Below, piece after piece: positions 21,640 through 32,859 of a DNA stretch of 64,000 bases; the first letter of the stretch is position 1, and each line of letters opens with the position of its first letter. Made by a program: the position numbers and the translations under genes. The notes under the pieces are model-generated. The model was not told the DNA's origin, did not search any database, and saw only the letters and a list, made by a program, of their open reading frames with translations. The DNA is from Atriophallophorus winterbourni. Lineage: Eukaryota; Platyhelminthes; Trematoda; Plagiorchiida; Microphallidae. Where the stretch lies: positions 65,926-129,925 of the forward strand of contig JACCGJ010000611.1 of the NCBI GenBank assembly GCA_013407085.1. The letters run 5' to 3'.

Positions 21640-23470
21640 GCCTTTCTGCTTAAATGAGTGCTCAAATCGACAGGCTGTTAGTGGCTCTACACTACGACGG
21701 AGAGATTCGAAGCTCCCAATTACTGATCATGGGAGACTTCAACATTATGTATCTCTTTGCCAGATCAGATCATACTCTACATACACTCGATCATATAATC
21801 CGTGAGCTGATTGACATGCTTTCACTGCATATCTATTAATCTGACTGTACTCACAAAAGAGTATCAGAGTTGCTGTTCGTTTTGGATTTTAACCTTACTT
21901 CCGGGACAACGGCAGTTAAGGATGCTGAATGAATTGCCCCCCTCGGTCGGAGTGATCACCTTGTGTTCGGCTAGACGCGTATGTGTGTCCGCAAAACTAT
22001 TCAGAAGGATTAACTACGCGAGTTTACGTGACGCGCTTGGGTTAGTAATCTTAAATTGCTATATCGAATTCTGAGTGCTAGATCTAGCGTGAAACCAGAG
22101 CTGTTTTCTGTGCTTGATGAGTATGGATTAGCAGTTCAACATAGGAAACAGCTGATGTTCTCGCTCAATTTTATGCTAAAGTATTTAGTCCGTTAACGAT
22201 CAGGTCGACTGAAAAATTACCGACATTAAATGTGAGGCAGCATCTGACTGAGATTGAGATCGATTCAGCGATTATACAACGACAACATTTGTGACAAATG
22301 AACCCTATGAAATCCCCTGAATCACACCAACTTTGCTGATATTCAAATAAAATATTGTAGGAAAGCGTGTTTTCCGTAAATCTCACTCATGCTTGACAAA
22401 ATTGTTCATGGTGTCAAACTACTGGACCCAATGGTTGACGAAGGAGCTAGCATCCATGCTTGCAATCTGGATATGTCTAAAGCTCCTGACCGAGTTGATC
22501 ACTTTCGACTACTACAAAAGCTGAAGCAGATGGGTATCAGCTGACAGCTAGTCGTATAGCTTGAAAGTTATTTCAGTGAGCGCACGGCGATCGTTCGAAT
22601 TAATGGGGTACGCCTCTGTTGGTGTACAGCAAGCTTCCGTCCTCGGGCCATTACTTTTCTTGGTTTACATAAGCGACCTACCAGTAAGGCTTTCATGAAA
22701 TTAAACTTTAAACTTTGATGAAATCGAAGGCGGACAGTGAAGAGCTGCAACGTGAGTTAGATGGTCCGTAATGAATAAGCTACCATTCAATTTCCAAAAT
22801 TCCAAGGTGCTGCAAATTAGTGAGCAATTTCATTTTCAAGATTACTTTAGGCAGACGATTTCGGGCTGGACCGAGACGGAAAGTCATCTTAGATTTTGGT
22901 TATGCGGCAGCTTAAAGAACAGCCTGCATTGTGAGGTCATCTACAAGCATGCTTCCAAGCCTCGAGCTATGCTGCGATGGATTTTCAGAACATTCGTTGT
23001 ATACCACTATGAAAGACTACTTACTTCCAACCATGGAGCATGCATCACAAGCTTGGACTTTCCGGTTGTAAAAGGATATAATATTGCATGATAACATATA
23101 AGATTGTGTAACCAAACTCGTAAGTGGTTTCCAGAAACTAACGTACGATGAACGTTTGCGCCCACGACACCTTCAACGAAGCCTTTGGAGTGACGTGATA
23201 CTGACATACAAAATATTAAATACCCAAAATCAACCTTTAAAACATTTATTAGAATTTGTGGGTCACACAGCCACTCAGCGACACTGCAAATTTCCCATTC
23301 CTGTATTAGATTCCGCAGATACTTTTATTCTGTACGTGTCTGTTTCCTTTGGAAAGCCCTTCCCGAAAATATTGACACCGCTCCCAGCGTCTAAACCTTT
23401 ATTCGAAATTCTGACACGTATTTGTATCATAATTATTTGACGACACTTGCGTATTAACTCATGCTAAATC
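21640..23470 (+). mobile_element. CR1-like LINE, near full-length but decayed (EN, RT, 3' end)
   Basis: Domains appear in the expected order. The apurinic-type endonuclease contributes SSQLLIMGDFNI at about 21710-21750 and an LPPSVGVITL segment (normally LPPLGxSDH) near 21940. The RT fingers and palm contribute CNLDMSKAPDRVDHFRLLQK (normally DxSKAFDxVDH) at about 22465-22525. The post-palm region contains NKLPFNFQNSKVLQISEQF from 22774. The C-terminal blocks PRHLQRSLWSDVILTYKILN and QPLKHLLEFVGHTAT lie at 23156-23290. The last part is a close nucleotide match to 700-1160. It has many frameshifts, so no product is expected. Confidence 0.78.
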
Positions 23471-23477
23471 TACTCTA

Positions 23478-23870
23478 CGGTGAGTTGCAATTAGAATCGA
23501 CATTGGGCAGACCGCACTTGCGGTACAAGACGTTTGCAATAGAGATATGAAAGCTCTTGGCATTGATCCCGCAAGCTGGAAAGAACTTGATCATGACCGC
23601 TCACTTTGAAGGCATTGTGTAAAGCGTCGACTGCAAGCCGGGGAGGAGCAAATACAGCTCTTGGCTGCTGAACTCAGATCACGCCGCCGGCGTGCAACTG
23701 ATGCAATACAACAGAGTTCTGACTATCTTTTGCCAGCGCTGCGGGAGAGATTGTTCCTCCCGAATCGGACTGTTTAGTCATTCCAAAAGCTGTATAACAT
23801 GAACATTCATGCGATTGTGATGTACATCCATGGTCGACATCGACCGAAGGAGGCCAACAGCAACAATCCA
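23478..23870 (+). mobile_element. RTE-like LINE, 3' coding end and tail
   Basis: Same end as 19455-19870 and 60716-61100: GPHLRYKTF-like start, then DMKALGIDPASWKELDHDRS, followed by IQLLAAELRSRRRRATDAIQ, ending with the ATGTACATCCATGGTCGACATCG region and GGAGGCCAACAGCAAC. It immediately follows the CR1-like copy on the same strand. Coding is broken. Confidence 0.8.
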
Positions 23871-24295
23871 TATGTGGCGCGCGATAAAATATCTTTCTGT
23901 CAACACGAGAGGCTAATGTATTTGTCCTACTTGCAATCCAACTATCGTTCAGCACAGGTGACAGACAAGTTCCATTCCTTATAGTTTCAAGTAAGCGCAT
24001 ACGAATCAGGTGAACTAAAATCAATCTCGATCGATAAGTTATCACAAGACAAACGTATAATTCAGGTGGAACAAGGAACAGATTAAAGGTCAACTATCGT
24101 CGCGCATTAAGTGAACTTTGCGCGTGAAATTTCGACTAGGCCACGAGTTAATGTTTGCGGAACAAGTTCTAAAGAATAGGAGCCAAACGTTACTTTTGGT
24201 TGCGAAACGTAAATCTGAAACGACAAGAATTGCATCAATAAACATGAGATCCGTACGGACTTATCGATGGTTGAGCTTGTACAAATGAAAGTATA

Positions 24296-24620
24296 GTGTT
24301 ACTCAAATCCTCGCATTTAAACGCCACAGACGGTGTCTGGATATTTGCCGTCATCAGGTGGAGACAGTAAGCCTTGGAACATCCTTGAATAGAAATAAAT
24401 TAAGTTATGCTTAAATGCCACCGTTAAATAGGATTCGTACAGGGAACCACGGTGTTCAAATCCAGAATCACAAGGTGTTGCTTAGTCAAGCGCTCAAAGC
24501 AATTAGAAACGACCAAAGTCTAGCCTTGCTCGCATCCCTAGCGCGTATACACCGCAACCATTTCCTGGCTTTTCATCATCATCCGGTGGAGACAGTAGGA
24601 TTAGGTTCAGAAAGCTGAGC
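24296..24620 (-). repeat. Family A retrozyme, tandem copy of about 1.4 monomers
   Basis: Two ribozyme positions 228 bp apart: TCATCAG at 24351-24357 and a mutated TCATCCG at 24579-24585. GAAA is changed in the first (to GACA) and stem II is degraded in both, so neither should cleave. The hairpin region at about 24430-24450 and the GACCAAAG segment are recognisable. Minus strand. Confidence 0.72.
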
Positions 24621-24639
24621 AATCCAATTTACTAATTGT

Positions 24640-25135
24640 CTCGGTGGATGAACAACACGGGACTGAGAAATTTTATGAGCGAAACAGCAATCCTCTTACG
24701 GACACCACCGGATGACGATGTGTATAGATCTGAGTAGATAAACAATCGAGAGGTAACAGGAACAGTCATATATCCGAATTGAGAGATTTCCATTGTAAAA
24801 AATGCAATCGGCTTAACAAAAGCCACAGGATGATGAGGTGAAGGGGGTTAAAACGTGGAGCCTTCTGATGGCCAATTAAGACAAGCATAGAGCACATGGA
24901 TTGGCGTGCATTTACCGAATTTCGAAGTGAAAACCACCACCTCTAGTATGCGCACTGATTACGAAATCGAGCGAATCTGTCAGCAGATGTCATTCACACC
25001 TGCCAAGACGAAAACAATTGAGGGATTATACGGCAAGTGTGGGTGGTGGTGCGTCAGTTGATATTGATCGCGCCTGTCTATCTTAACGATGCAGCACACC
25101 TCATGGCCTGTGCAGTTCTTAATCAGCTAAGGATT
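24640..25135. other. Unassigned sequence
   Basis: Moderately GC-rich stretch between a retrozyme and a PLE-type fragment. It could be further PLE end sequence, since the following 200 bases are, but I could not match it to another copy. Confidence 0.4.
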
Positions 25136-25139
25136 GGTC

Positions 25140-25345
25140 AGGTCAACGCAATTTAAACCTGACCTCTGTTCGTACTGCCACCCTTGATCTGACGAACCTT
25201 CTGTGTCAGAGACGAAACGCGACCAATAAATTTCGCTCTCACCGATTCATTCGTTTTCATGAATATGTTTCCCGATCGGTCACGAACAATTCCCATTACA
25301 ATTAAATTATCAGTTTCTCGGTTTACAGAACAATTTATCATGAAC
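25140..25345 (+). mobile_element. PLE-type end fragment (family 2) with hammerhead-like motif
   Basis: TCTGACGAACCTTCTGTGTC and GACGAAACGC, then GCTCTCACCGATTCATT, ATGAATATGTT and CGATCGGTC, align in order with 30320-30420 behind a GIY-YIG reading frame. The motif CTGACGA (25189-25195) ... GAAA (25214-25217) has the spacing of a hammerhead core, and an internal TCTG-TGT-CAGA hairpin is present, but the pairs next to the core do not form. It is probably a decayed ribozyme. Confidence 0.5.
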
Positions 25346-25444
25346 TCAAATTGCGAGCAAGTCATGAGGTCGCGGTGTGTGTGTGTGTTACGTTTGGAAT
25401 TTGTTGCATAGTGAACACAACGAGTTATGAACAAAAATCCTCAT

Positions 25445-25740
25445 TGTATACATTTCTGTCACACACACGGAAATCTAAAAGATGGTTTCGTGCAGTTTGC
25501 ACGCATCAAGTAGGGATAGTAGCATCAGGATCCGCATGCGCTTGAAACAGTGGAAGAATGGTAAACAAGTTGCGCTTGTATGCCACTGTTGGATAAGGTT
25601 GGTACGATCAACCTGTTCAATCACATTAGCGCACACTCATGTAGAAAGGGTTTGAACCCATGACCACGAACAAAAGAGCATTTTCTTCACACACACGCAC
25701 TCATCAAGTAGGGACAGTAGGACCAGGATCAGAATGCTAA
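25445..25740 (-). repeat. Family B retrozyme, tandem copy, ribozymes damaged
   Basis: Two cores on the minus strand (near 25503 and 25701) read CTTGATG instead of CTGATG, an inserted T that both share. The first keeps GTGC-AAACT-GCAC and GAAACC. The body has the GGATCC-CATGCG block, CCACTGTT, and a hairpin AAGGTTGGT-ACG-ATCAACCT at about 25596-25616. The shared insertion suggests the tandem array was duplicated after the mutation. Confidence 0.72.
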
Positions 25741-25749
25741 TCATATTAT

Positions 25750-26300
25750 CTCCCAAATCGTCGTTTTATCGATTCATTTGTATCCCATTCGCCTTGAGGT
25801 CTGGGTGAAAAGGATTATGCAGTAAATGAACAGATAATGTTGAGATTATCTCGTCAATATGGCATGTAAAATTTCGTCGTGCTATTTTCATCACTCTTGA
25901 CCAATATATTAAAATCATTACTCCAGAACTAACAGTACTAGTACTCAAATTGTATTACAGTGTAAATGGATGTGAGCAGTTGGAAAGCCAAGGGAAAGCG
26001 AAATTAGTTTCACAAATGCGAGTACGTTCGATATTGGAAAACCAGGAGCATTTTATGAACAAAACAGCTGGATTATCATCTTCTTCCCATTATCGGACTA
26101 TGCAGGTAGGAGAGTTATGCGAGTGAGTCAAATCAATCAATCAATCGATCAGAAGTTATTCATCAGAACCGGTCGCGAATTGGGACAGACATGGAACCAC
26201 AAGCTTTGACCTGTCATTTCGTTGGGATCAACAATCACGATCGTTCTATCGTCATGGTCTGAGACGCTAAGGCATTAAATACTGGTAGCTCGCTTTCAAG
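25750..26300. other. Unassigned sequence
   Basis: No exon or repeat was recognised between the family B array and the PLE palindrome. Confidence 0.45.
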
Positions 26301-26305
26301 ATTGT

Positions 26306-26748
26306 AGTTCATAGTTGTTCTCCGAGCCCGAATAGTTGATTTTGAACTTTTTGTCACCAAAACTCGATGACATCATCAGTGAACATTCTTTCGAAGCAAA
26401 TTTGCAATGAGGATCTTTCGAATTTATTTCGTGCATTCGACCCCATCTACTGTGATTGGTCGCTGTTGACTTGTGTAATCATTGGTTAATTGATGCCATC
26501 CAATTGAACGTGTTCATTCAACGTCGCAGTCAACCAATGATCGTGTTCAATTGAATAGCATCTACGGATCAATGAGAACACGTCGAATTGTTGACATGCG
26601 ATAATCCCAGCCAATAAAAGTAGATGAGGTCGAACATAGCAAATAAATTAGAAAGATCCACATCACCAAAGCGCATCGAAAGTAGTTTCGCAGAAGATAT
26701 CATCAAGTCCGCAATCAATCATACCAGTTCGGAGAACAACTATGAACT
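26306..26748. mobile_element. Solo PLE end forming a 443-bp imperfect palindrome
   Basis: The left end AGTTCATAGTTGTTCTCCGA and the right end GGAGAACAACTATGAACT are inverted copies. The arms run inward through ATGACATCATCAGTGAAC, CCCCATCTACT-region, ATTGGT and ATCCAATTGAACGTGTTCAT, with the centre near 26520-26538. Sequence and order match the arms of the PLE at 33613-35375 without its coding part, so it behaves like a solo inverted pLTR. The left arm carries a minus-strand hammerhead with CTGATGA and a 6-bp stem II, but GAAA has become AAAA. The right arm has lost part of the ribozyme by deletion. Confidence 0.8.
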
Positions 26749-26797
26749 GTTATCCGATGTCTAACCGCGACGTTCATCAGTAACAAATACAAAATTA

Positions 26798-26880
26798 ATC
26801 TTCCTGTTTCCACCTGATGACGGCAAACATCCAGAAACCGGTTGTCGTGTGTAAGTGCTAAGGATGGGAGCAAAACCTTA
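26798..26880 (+). repeat. Family A retrozyme fragment with near-intact hammerhead
   Basis: TTTCCACCTGATGACGGCAA, ACATCCA, GAAACCGGT, T, GTCGTGTGTAAG. The core (CTGATGA at 26814-26820 and GAAA) is intact and stem III is palindromic, but stem I has a C-C mismatch and stem II one mismatch, so activity is doubtful. No further monomer sequence remains. Confidence 0.7.
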
Positions 26881-27104
26881 CATTCTAGTCATTGGAGCGT
26901 AAGCAAAAATAGTCCTAGACATGATAACCACGTACTTCCCGCCATTAAAACCCCGCACGAATTGCTCTCACAAGGATTGCGACTTTTTGATCTAGATCCA
27001 AGTGAGTTGACCCCGTGCCGGAACGGTAAATATTCTTCGTAATTCGAACTCATTGTGAACCAAAATGTCCGTAAAGGAGGAGCGCTAATATCATCCACAG
27101 ATGT

Positions 27105-28035
27105 ATCGTGTCATCGTGTTACCGAGCAGGTTTGGTATGCTATTCTCGGTTGACGGTGACTCCAAACTTTGTAGATATTTTTATTGAGTTAACCCTGCGA
27201 AATGTAAAATGCTGCGGCTTGGAAAATCTCTGCACCACACGCATTAGTTTGGCACGCAAGATCTCGTCTGGACTACCACAGAAAAAGATCTCGCTATCTG
27301 GGTGTCGTTTAACCTTAAGCCTGGGCATCATTACCGTGTAGTGTACAATAAAGCTTTCCGTATCTTGAGTCCTCTAAAAAGAATATTTAGCAATAGAGGA
27401 AAATATTCGTAGCTCAGGATGTGGATGGTTCTCACGCCCGAAACCCTACACCGGATAATTAATAGTATATACGTCCTGTTATGGAATATTCCATTCAAGC
27501 CTGGGCACCATGGCTGAGGAAGGACATCAAACTGCTTGACAGGATTTATCATCGTGCTACAAAGTTGGTCTCCCGTTACATAAATTTGCCTTTCACAGAG
27601 CGAATGTTAAAACTGAACCTACACGATTTTACCCAACGACCGATACGTAGTGACCTCATGTTGACTTTCAAAATACTGCATACTAAAAAACCATCCTCTT
27701 AAACACTTGATAAAGCCCAATTGTCTTACTCGAAAACGAACACATTCAAATGCTTTAAGCATTCCGCATTCTCGATTGGATATTCGTCGTAATTTTTTCT
27801 CGGTAAGGATTTGTTTCACTTGGAAATATTTGCCTGAAGAAATCACACACTCGGAATCTGTTAAGATTTTCGCTTCCAAACTCGATGAGTTTATGACGAA
27901 CCATGCGGTATGTGACTGTCCTTATTGACTTTTGAGATATTTTATATCTTTATTCCATATAACTTGTCATCCTATGGTTATTGTTAAGCTTACTGCTTTT
28001 TATACCATAAAACATTCTGAGTTCTGAGTTCTTTA
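27105..28035 (+). mobile_element. CR1-like LINE, post-palm region to 3' end
   Basis: Pieces NVKCCGLENL (27190), EYSIQAWAPWLRKDIKLLDR with IYHRATKLVSRYINLPFTER (27484-27600), DFTQRPIRSDLMLTFKILHT and, after a frameshift near 27700, LTRKRTHSNALSIPHSRLDI. The tail has CCTATGGTTATTGTTAAG, ATACCATAAAACAT and TTCTGAGTTCTGAGTTCTT, a short tandem repeat at the very end. The protein is closely related to the minus-strand copy at 17570-18660. Confidence 0.8.
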
Positions 28036-28039
28036 TTTT

Positions 28040-29590
28040 CAACTTCATCGATAAACTCCTCACCGTCAGGAAGATTCCAACCCGAGAGCTCAATCATGCA
28101 GAGTAGAATTATTCATTGTATAGCAAATCCATTGTTGATTGTTACCCATCTACACCCATAAAGCCCACATGTGCTTATTTAGCATCGCGGTTTAGTGAGG
28201 AATTATGGTTAGACTCAAAGCTTTGAGCTCTCCCCGGAAAAATTATCGTCTACCCGTTTCACATTCAAAGTCTCGAATGCAATTTACTTTTAAACATTCA
28301 TTGTATTGGAAAGTACTGTAGAGATTATTTTCACCGTCTGTCGAGAGTTACTAAGCCGTTTCTACGATTTTAAACTGTCTAGACTATTTCGTTCGAGGTA
28401 ACAACGCACCGAAAATCCTGTACCGACGTTCGATTCATCGCACGTGTCGTGTTTTATTGCAGTTTGTTACAATGGGATGCTGCAATAAAGGTTTGTTTCA
28501 TTGAGGATGTTCGCTCCGGCGCGCGCACATACGCGGCTGATTCATCCTCAATCGGAACAAGGACAGCTTTTATTTCGGTAGCCCAGTTTCCGGTGGACAG
28601 CTGTCGAGCGGATGGCTAAACGGTCACGGTGGCAATATAAACCCCGGCGTCTTCAAACGTCAGTACGCAGCTGCATCGCGTTAATGGCTTCGAAAATCCT
28701 AGTCATCCGAATATGATGTAACGCAACCGTAAGGCACGAAAAAATTGTTGGTTCAGCGAGCAATAATTCGCAATAAATGTTCAAGGTCACCGGTTGGGGT
28801 TGAATTCGATTTGCCGCGGTGTTTGAAAGGCATCGGTAGTATAAGATGAATATAGATCTAGTTCTGAATGTTTGGAGTTTATGAGGCCATTATTAAACCG
28901 TTAATTTCTCCAATTTGCGGATTTTACATTTTTTCCAGTTACATGAACGAGTGATGTTGTAGGATCAAACAAGTGTCTATGAAAAATGGGAGAAAGCTCA
29001 GCGTATTATGTATCCTTTTCCTACTGAAAACAGATAAGTTGTACGATAGAGAAGCTCTACGGCTGTTGGGGAAATATCATCATTGTCCAAAAATTTCATC
29101 AGATCTTTGAAATCCGTTTATTTTATGAATCTGGATTCTGATTGGTGTATTTTGTCGGCCATTTTGTTTTCGCCAGAATACAGACGAGCCGCAGCCAATT
29201 CTGCCTTTAGGTCAGAGATGTTAAAGCTCTTTGCCTGAAAGGTCTGCCTTTGTTCTTGAACGCGTAGTGTTGGGTCTAGTTAGTCAATATTGACAAATAG
29301 TATATAAGCTTGCCAGAGTTCAGCATTTCGGTTAATAATTACTTAAGTTCTGCTCTGGCCAATATAACAGTAGCCAAGACTGCTTAAGGAATGACTTATA
29401 CAATATTTGACGGTGAACATAACCTGGTTTAAGTGGTTATGAATGAGAACTCACCTAGCCTCGCATGTTTGATTTAAACGTCGGCTTTATGTTTTTAATC
29501 AAGGTATGTTTTATCTGTTAGCGGCAAGCTATTGCATATTATACCAATGATTTCGCTAGCATAAAGTCGTACTACTGATAGGGTCTCAAA
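28040..29590. other. Unassigned spacer with a CpG-rich core (28430-28720)
   Basis: Most of this stretch is AT-rich without recognised features. The middle is clearly richer in CpG (GCTCCGGCGCGCGCACATACGCGG region) and holds a CAATATAAACC sequence at about 28633 that could be a TATA-like element. I found no exon downstream with matching sites, so promoter function is not supported beyond composition. It could be the 5' pLTR of the PLE fragment that follows. Confidence 0.4.
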
Positions 29591-29594
29591 GGCG

Positions 29595-30480
29595 AACACA
29601 TTAAATTATTCAACTATCATCAGTCCTCATCAAACTCCTGTGGACAAACATGCCTCAGCATATTGATTAAATGCAATCAGCCAGATAAGAACCATATAAA
29701 CACCCCGAAAGGGATAAGAACAGCCATATCCCTAAGGGAAATTCATACTAGAATCGAAGAACACCGAAAGCGTGTCCAGAGACAGCCCGGGGATGCGAGG
29801 GGATATCAATCCCGTATTCGTGATTACGCCTTGGTGGAGCACGTTTTAGATACTGGCCACAACGTCGATCCAGACAATGTGGAAATATTGAGACGCGATA
29901 TTAAACCGTATAACGAACGCCTACAAGCGGAGATGGTTGAAATTGTCAAGGCTGGTCGACTGGCGGTCAATAAGGTGGATGGGGCAGAAATCTCCACAAT
30001 CTGGCGCTCGGCATTGATGCGAAAGTAAATAGTTGTTATTCACCTTATACCTACTCGTTAATTAGATTTATGTTTTTCTTCAAAATAGCTCAACCTTAGC
30101 CCCGTTAGTTAGGTATTTTACGTATGTGGGTCGCTGTGTTAACCGACCTTGGCCGTGTTCACTTGTATCAGATTGACGTGGATACACACTGTGAGGTAAA
30201 TGGACCACTGATTCTAGTCATTCCCACGAGACGTGACACATTGTAGGCGTACTATAGGCTGTTTAAGCGGTAAGGTCAAATCAGTGGTGGTTGGTTGACT
30301 AGTGCTTAGTCATGTTCCCTCTTCTGACGAAGCTTCTGTGTTACAAGTGAAACTTTACCCAAAACCTGCTCTAACCGATTGCACTCAAATTTCTTTGCAT
30401 TATGAATATACGATCGGTTCCAAACATATTCCACTCGATTAACAGTCATATCCCTTAGGGTTTGAGGTGTGCGCATCGAG
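29595..30480 (+). mobile_element. PLE-like fragment (family 2): GIY-YIG coding end plus terminal region
   Basis: The segment has an open frame resembling the C-terminal GIY-YIG endonuclease of a Penelope-like element, followed about 300 bp later by terminal sequence shared with 25140-25345 and 49505-49620 (GCTCTAACCGATT block near 30367). The terminal part has a hammerhead-like order CTGACGA (30324-30330), a possible bulged stem, GAAA (30349-30352). The reverse transcriptase part is missing. Confidence 0.6.
29663..30028 (+). pseudogene. GIY-YIG endonuclease-like remnant of a PLE
   Basis: The frame is open for 121 residues and ends at a stop. It contains REIHTRIEEHRKRVQ and, after a spacer, YALVEHVLDTGHNVDPDNVE followed by ILRRD. 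This matches the second half of PLE GIY-YIG domains: T-R-I-x-E-H with the catalytic Arg, then AEHxxxTGHxxxWxxxxIL. The N-terminal GIY and YIG strands are not in frame upstream, so the domain is truncated and likely inactive. The first codon is not ATG; no real start is visible. A host-gene origin cannot be excluded. Confidence 0.6.
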
Positions 30481-30489
30481 CTTCAAAGT

Positions 30490-31000
30490 GAATACCTCCA
30501 TGTTCGATTAGACGAGCAATATCTTGTGCCACCGCGTCCCTTTTTGTTGCCATTTCATATAGCACACTACACAACGGGAAACGATGCGTTACATTGATAT
30601 CAAGTCAATTCACGTTGTGTAGATGCGTCAAGAGCACCAGTAAATTGTGCGAATCATGAGCTCTCCGACGATATGCAGAACACCACAAAAGCCGAAACGA
30701 CCGACGATGACAAGCGGGTCGAGTGAGGGCCTCTTTAAAATCAGAAACAAACGAAGCCGCTTAGGATCAATATACAATTCGTCAAGGTCGAAGCGGGGTG
30801 GACGTGCTGGGAGCCGAAATTGAGTGACAAATCTGATCGAAGGGACCACCGGTACAGACCGTTTGATGGCATTGTCATGGTTACTTGATTTGCCCATAAA
30901 AGGGGAGTCTTTGTTTTATTTTATGTCATACGTGTAATAAACGCTTTAACGGATAGACGTTCTATTGTAATGTTGGATGCGTAGGGCATGCGTGTTATAT
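30490..31000. other. Unassigned sequence with an 89-codon minus-strand frame
   Basis: 30628-30897 is open on the minus strand (begins MGKSSNHDNAIKRSVPVVPS; includes RLPARPPRFDLDELYIDPKR). I do not recognise it and no splice context stands out. It lies between a PLE end and a CR1-like LINE, so more retroelement sequence is the simplest reading. Confidence 0.4.
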
Positions 31001-31004
31001 GGAT

Positions 31005-32185
31005 AAATTAAAGGCGTTTGATCACTTGGACCATTCTAACTCCGGAGCAAGCTGCTGGATGTTAGTATTAATGGGTGTCTTCTTATCTGACTGAGAAGCT
31101 ACCTTCTTGATCACAAGATAACTGTACGTATCGATGGTGAGATCGAAGCCACTAGCGGTGTCCCAAAAGGTTCGGTACTTGGTCCGGTTCTCTTTTTGGT
31201 CTGCATCAACGAACCTCCGAAACCCGTCACAGCCGCAATGGTTCTCTTTGCGGATGACGTTAAATTTTGGATGCGAATCACGTCAAGCGTGGACTGTTTG
31301 CGGTTACAGCCGGTCAGACTGTAACAAGCTTCCATTCAACTTCCGGAAGTGTAAAATGTTGCAGATAAGTAAAGATTTCCAATTCTTGTACAACCCTGGG
31401 TCACAAAAACTGGAATGGACCACAAAAAGGACCTCGGCGATTGGATTAGTGGAAGTCTTAAGAATAGCATGCAATACGAAGCAGTGTACAACCGAGCTAG
31501 ACGCATGCTTGGTATGCTTCGGCGTATTTTCGGACATCTTCCCCGTGAAACATTCCCCATGCTCATAAATACGTATATTAACCCAGTGATGGATTACTCA
31601 GTGCAAGCTTGGGCAACATGGCTACAGAAGGACATCAAGCTGCTCGAGAGAATTTATCACAGAGCAACTAAAATGGTTGGCTGTCTCCGCAACCTACCAT
31701 ATAAGGATCGACTATATCATCTTAATTTGGATACACTGCTTCACAAGCTGGTTCGATTTGATCTAATCCTAACTTATAAAATAATGAACTCAAAGACGCA
31801 ACCTCTGATGCATCTATTTCGCCTCCGGTCAAGCCATACCACACGTATTCAGCCACTGGCATTTGATATTCCATATGCTCACCGAAACTGCCGTCGGTTC
31901 TTTTATTTGGTGCGCGTTTGTATCTTATGGAACTCCCTACCATCAGATGTTGCACAATCATTTAATGAAAGGCTTTTCATGAACAAATTAGATGTATTTA
32001 TGCGTAGTAACTTCATCCTCAGCCCGTTTATATAACTCGACATTTATCCTAACGAATATTTTTCAATCATTCCTTGACAATACATGATATTTTTTCTAAC
32101 TACAAAACCGTCGATTTTCCTACAGTCTCAATTTAAATATATATTTTTATTGTCCTTATAAGAATATCCTATGGTGTTCTCAAAC
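31005..32185 (+). mobile_element. CR1-like LINE, RT palm to 3' end, least decayed C-terminal part
   Basis: Starts with a decayed DKLKAFDHLDH block, then GVPKGSVLGPVLFLVCINEP and LFADDVKFW (31240-31268, catalytic ADD kept) in changing frames. From 31415 to 32035 one frame is open for about 206 residues: LGDWISGSLKNSMQYEAVYN, RARRMLGMLRRIFGHLPRET, YSVQAWATWLQKDIKLLERI, then YHRATKMVGCLRNLPYKDR and LVRFDLILTYKIMNS. That is the whole post-palm C-terminal region. An intact C-terminus behind a frameshifted palm means the copy is not autonomous but relatively young. Confidence 0.82.
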
Positions 32186-32770
32186 TACTCAAACGGGTAT
32201 TTAGGAAATTTTCGCCGAAGATATTCCCAAGGATTATGAATACATACTTGAGACCAGTCATCGAATACGCTGTACAGTTATGATCTCCGTACCTCAAGAA
32301 GGACGTAGAACTTATGCAGCGAATCTATCACCGCTCTCAACAAAACTAGTTCTCAGCATCCGAAGCAAGCCTTATAAAGATTGGATAGCTCACCCGAATC
32401 TGTTCGACTTTACCGGTCGACGAATCAGATGAGACCTTATCCTACGTTACAAAATATTCCATACCGCAAGCCACGCGAAGAGATACATGGAATTATCGGA
32501 CCCATTAATATACACTTGTGATTCTCCATTCCCGCCTGAACTGTAGAACGTATTTTTATTCTTTCCGTGTCTGTTTTACTTAAAACAGTTTACCTTCTAC
32601 CGTTGCTCGGTACACTAACTTGTGTGACTTTAAAACGAAATTAGACTAGTTTTTATTGAATTATTCATCTCCAGATTTAATTCCTTATCTTGTTTTATAC
32701 ACTTACATTTCAATTTAAGTATTTTTGCTATTTAGACCATTGAAAACCTTAAATTATCGTGAATACAAAC
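32186..32770 (+). mobile_element. CR1-like LINE, second 3' fragment in tandem
   Basis: Immediately downstream and on the same strand, a more diverged copy of the same region reads FSPKIFPRIMNTYLRPVIEY, AVQL, stop, SPYLKKDVELMQRIYHRS, with later blocks up to a WNSLPS-type end at about 32590. The 3' region has GACCATTGAAAACC near 32737. Its similarity to 31540-31930 is at protein level, so it is not a recent duplication. Confidence 0.7.
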
Positions 32771-32859
32771 CCAAGTCCCAACTAAAGATTTTTCTTCAAA
32801 ATGAAAAATAGATGAACGACTTACTAAGGACTCCTCTATCGACCAGCTACCATCAGCTG

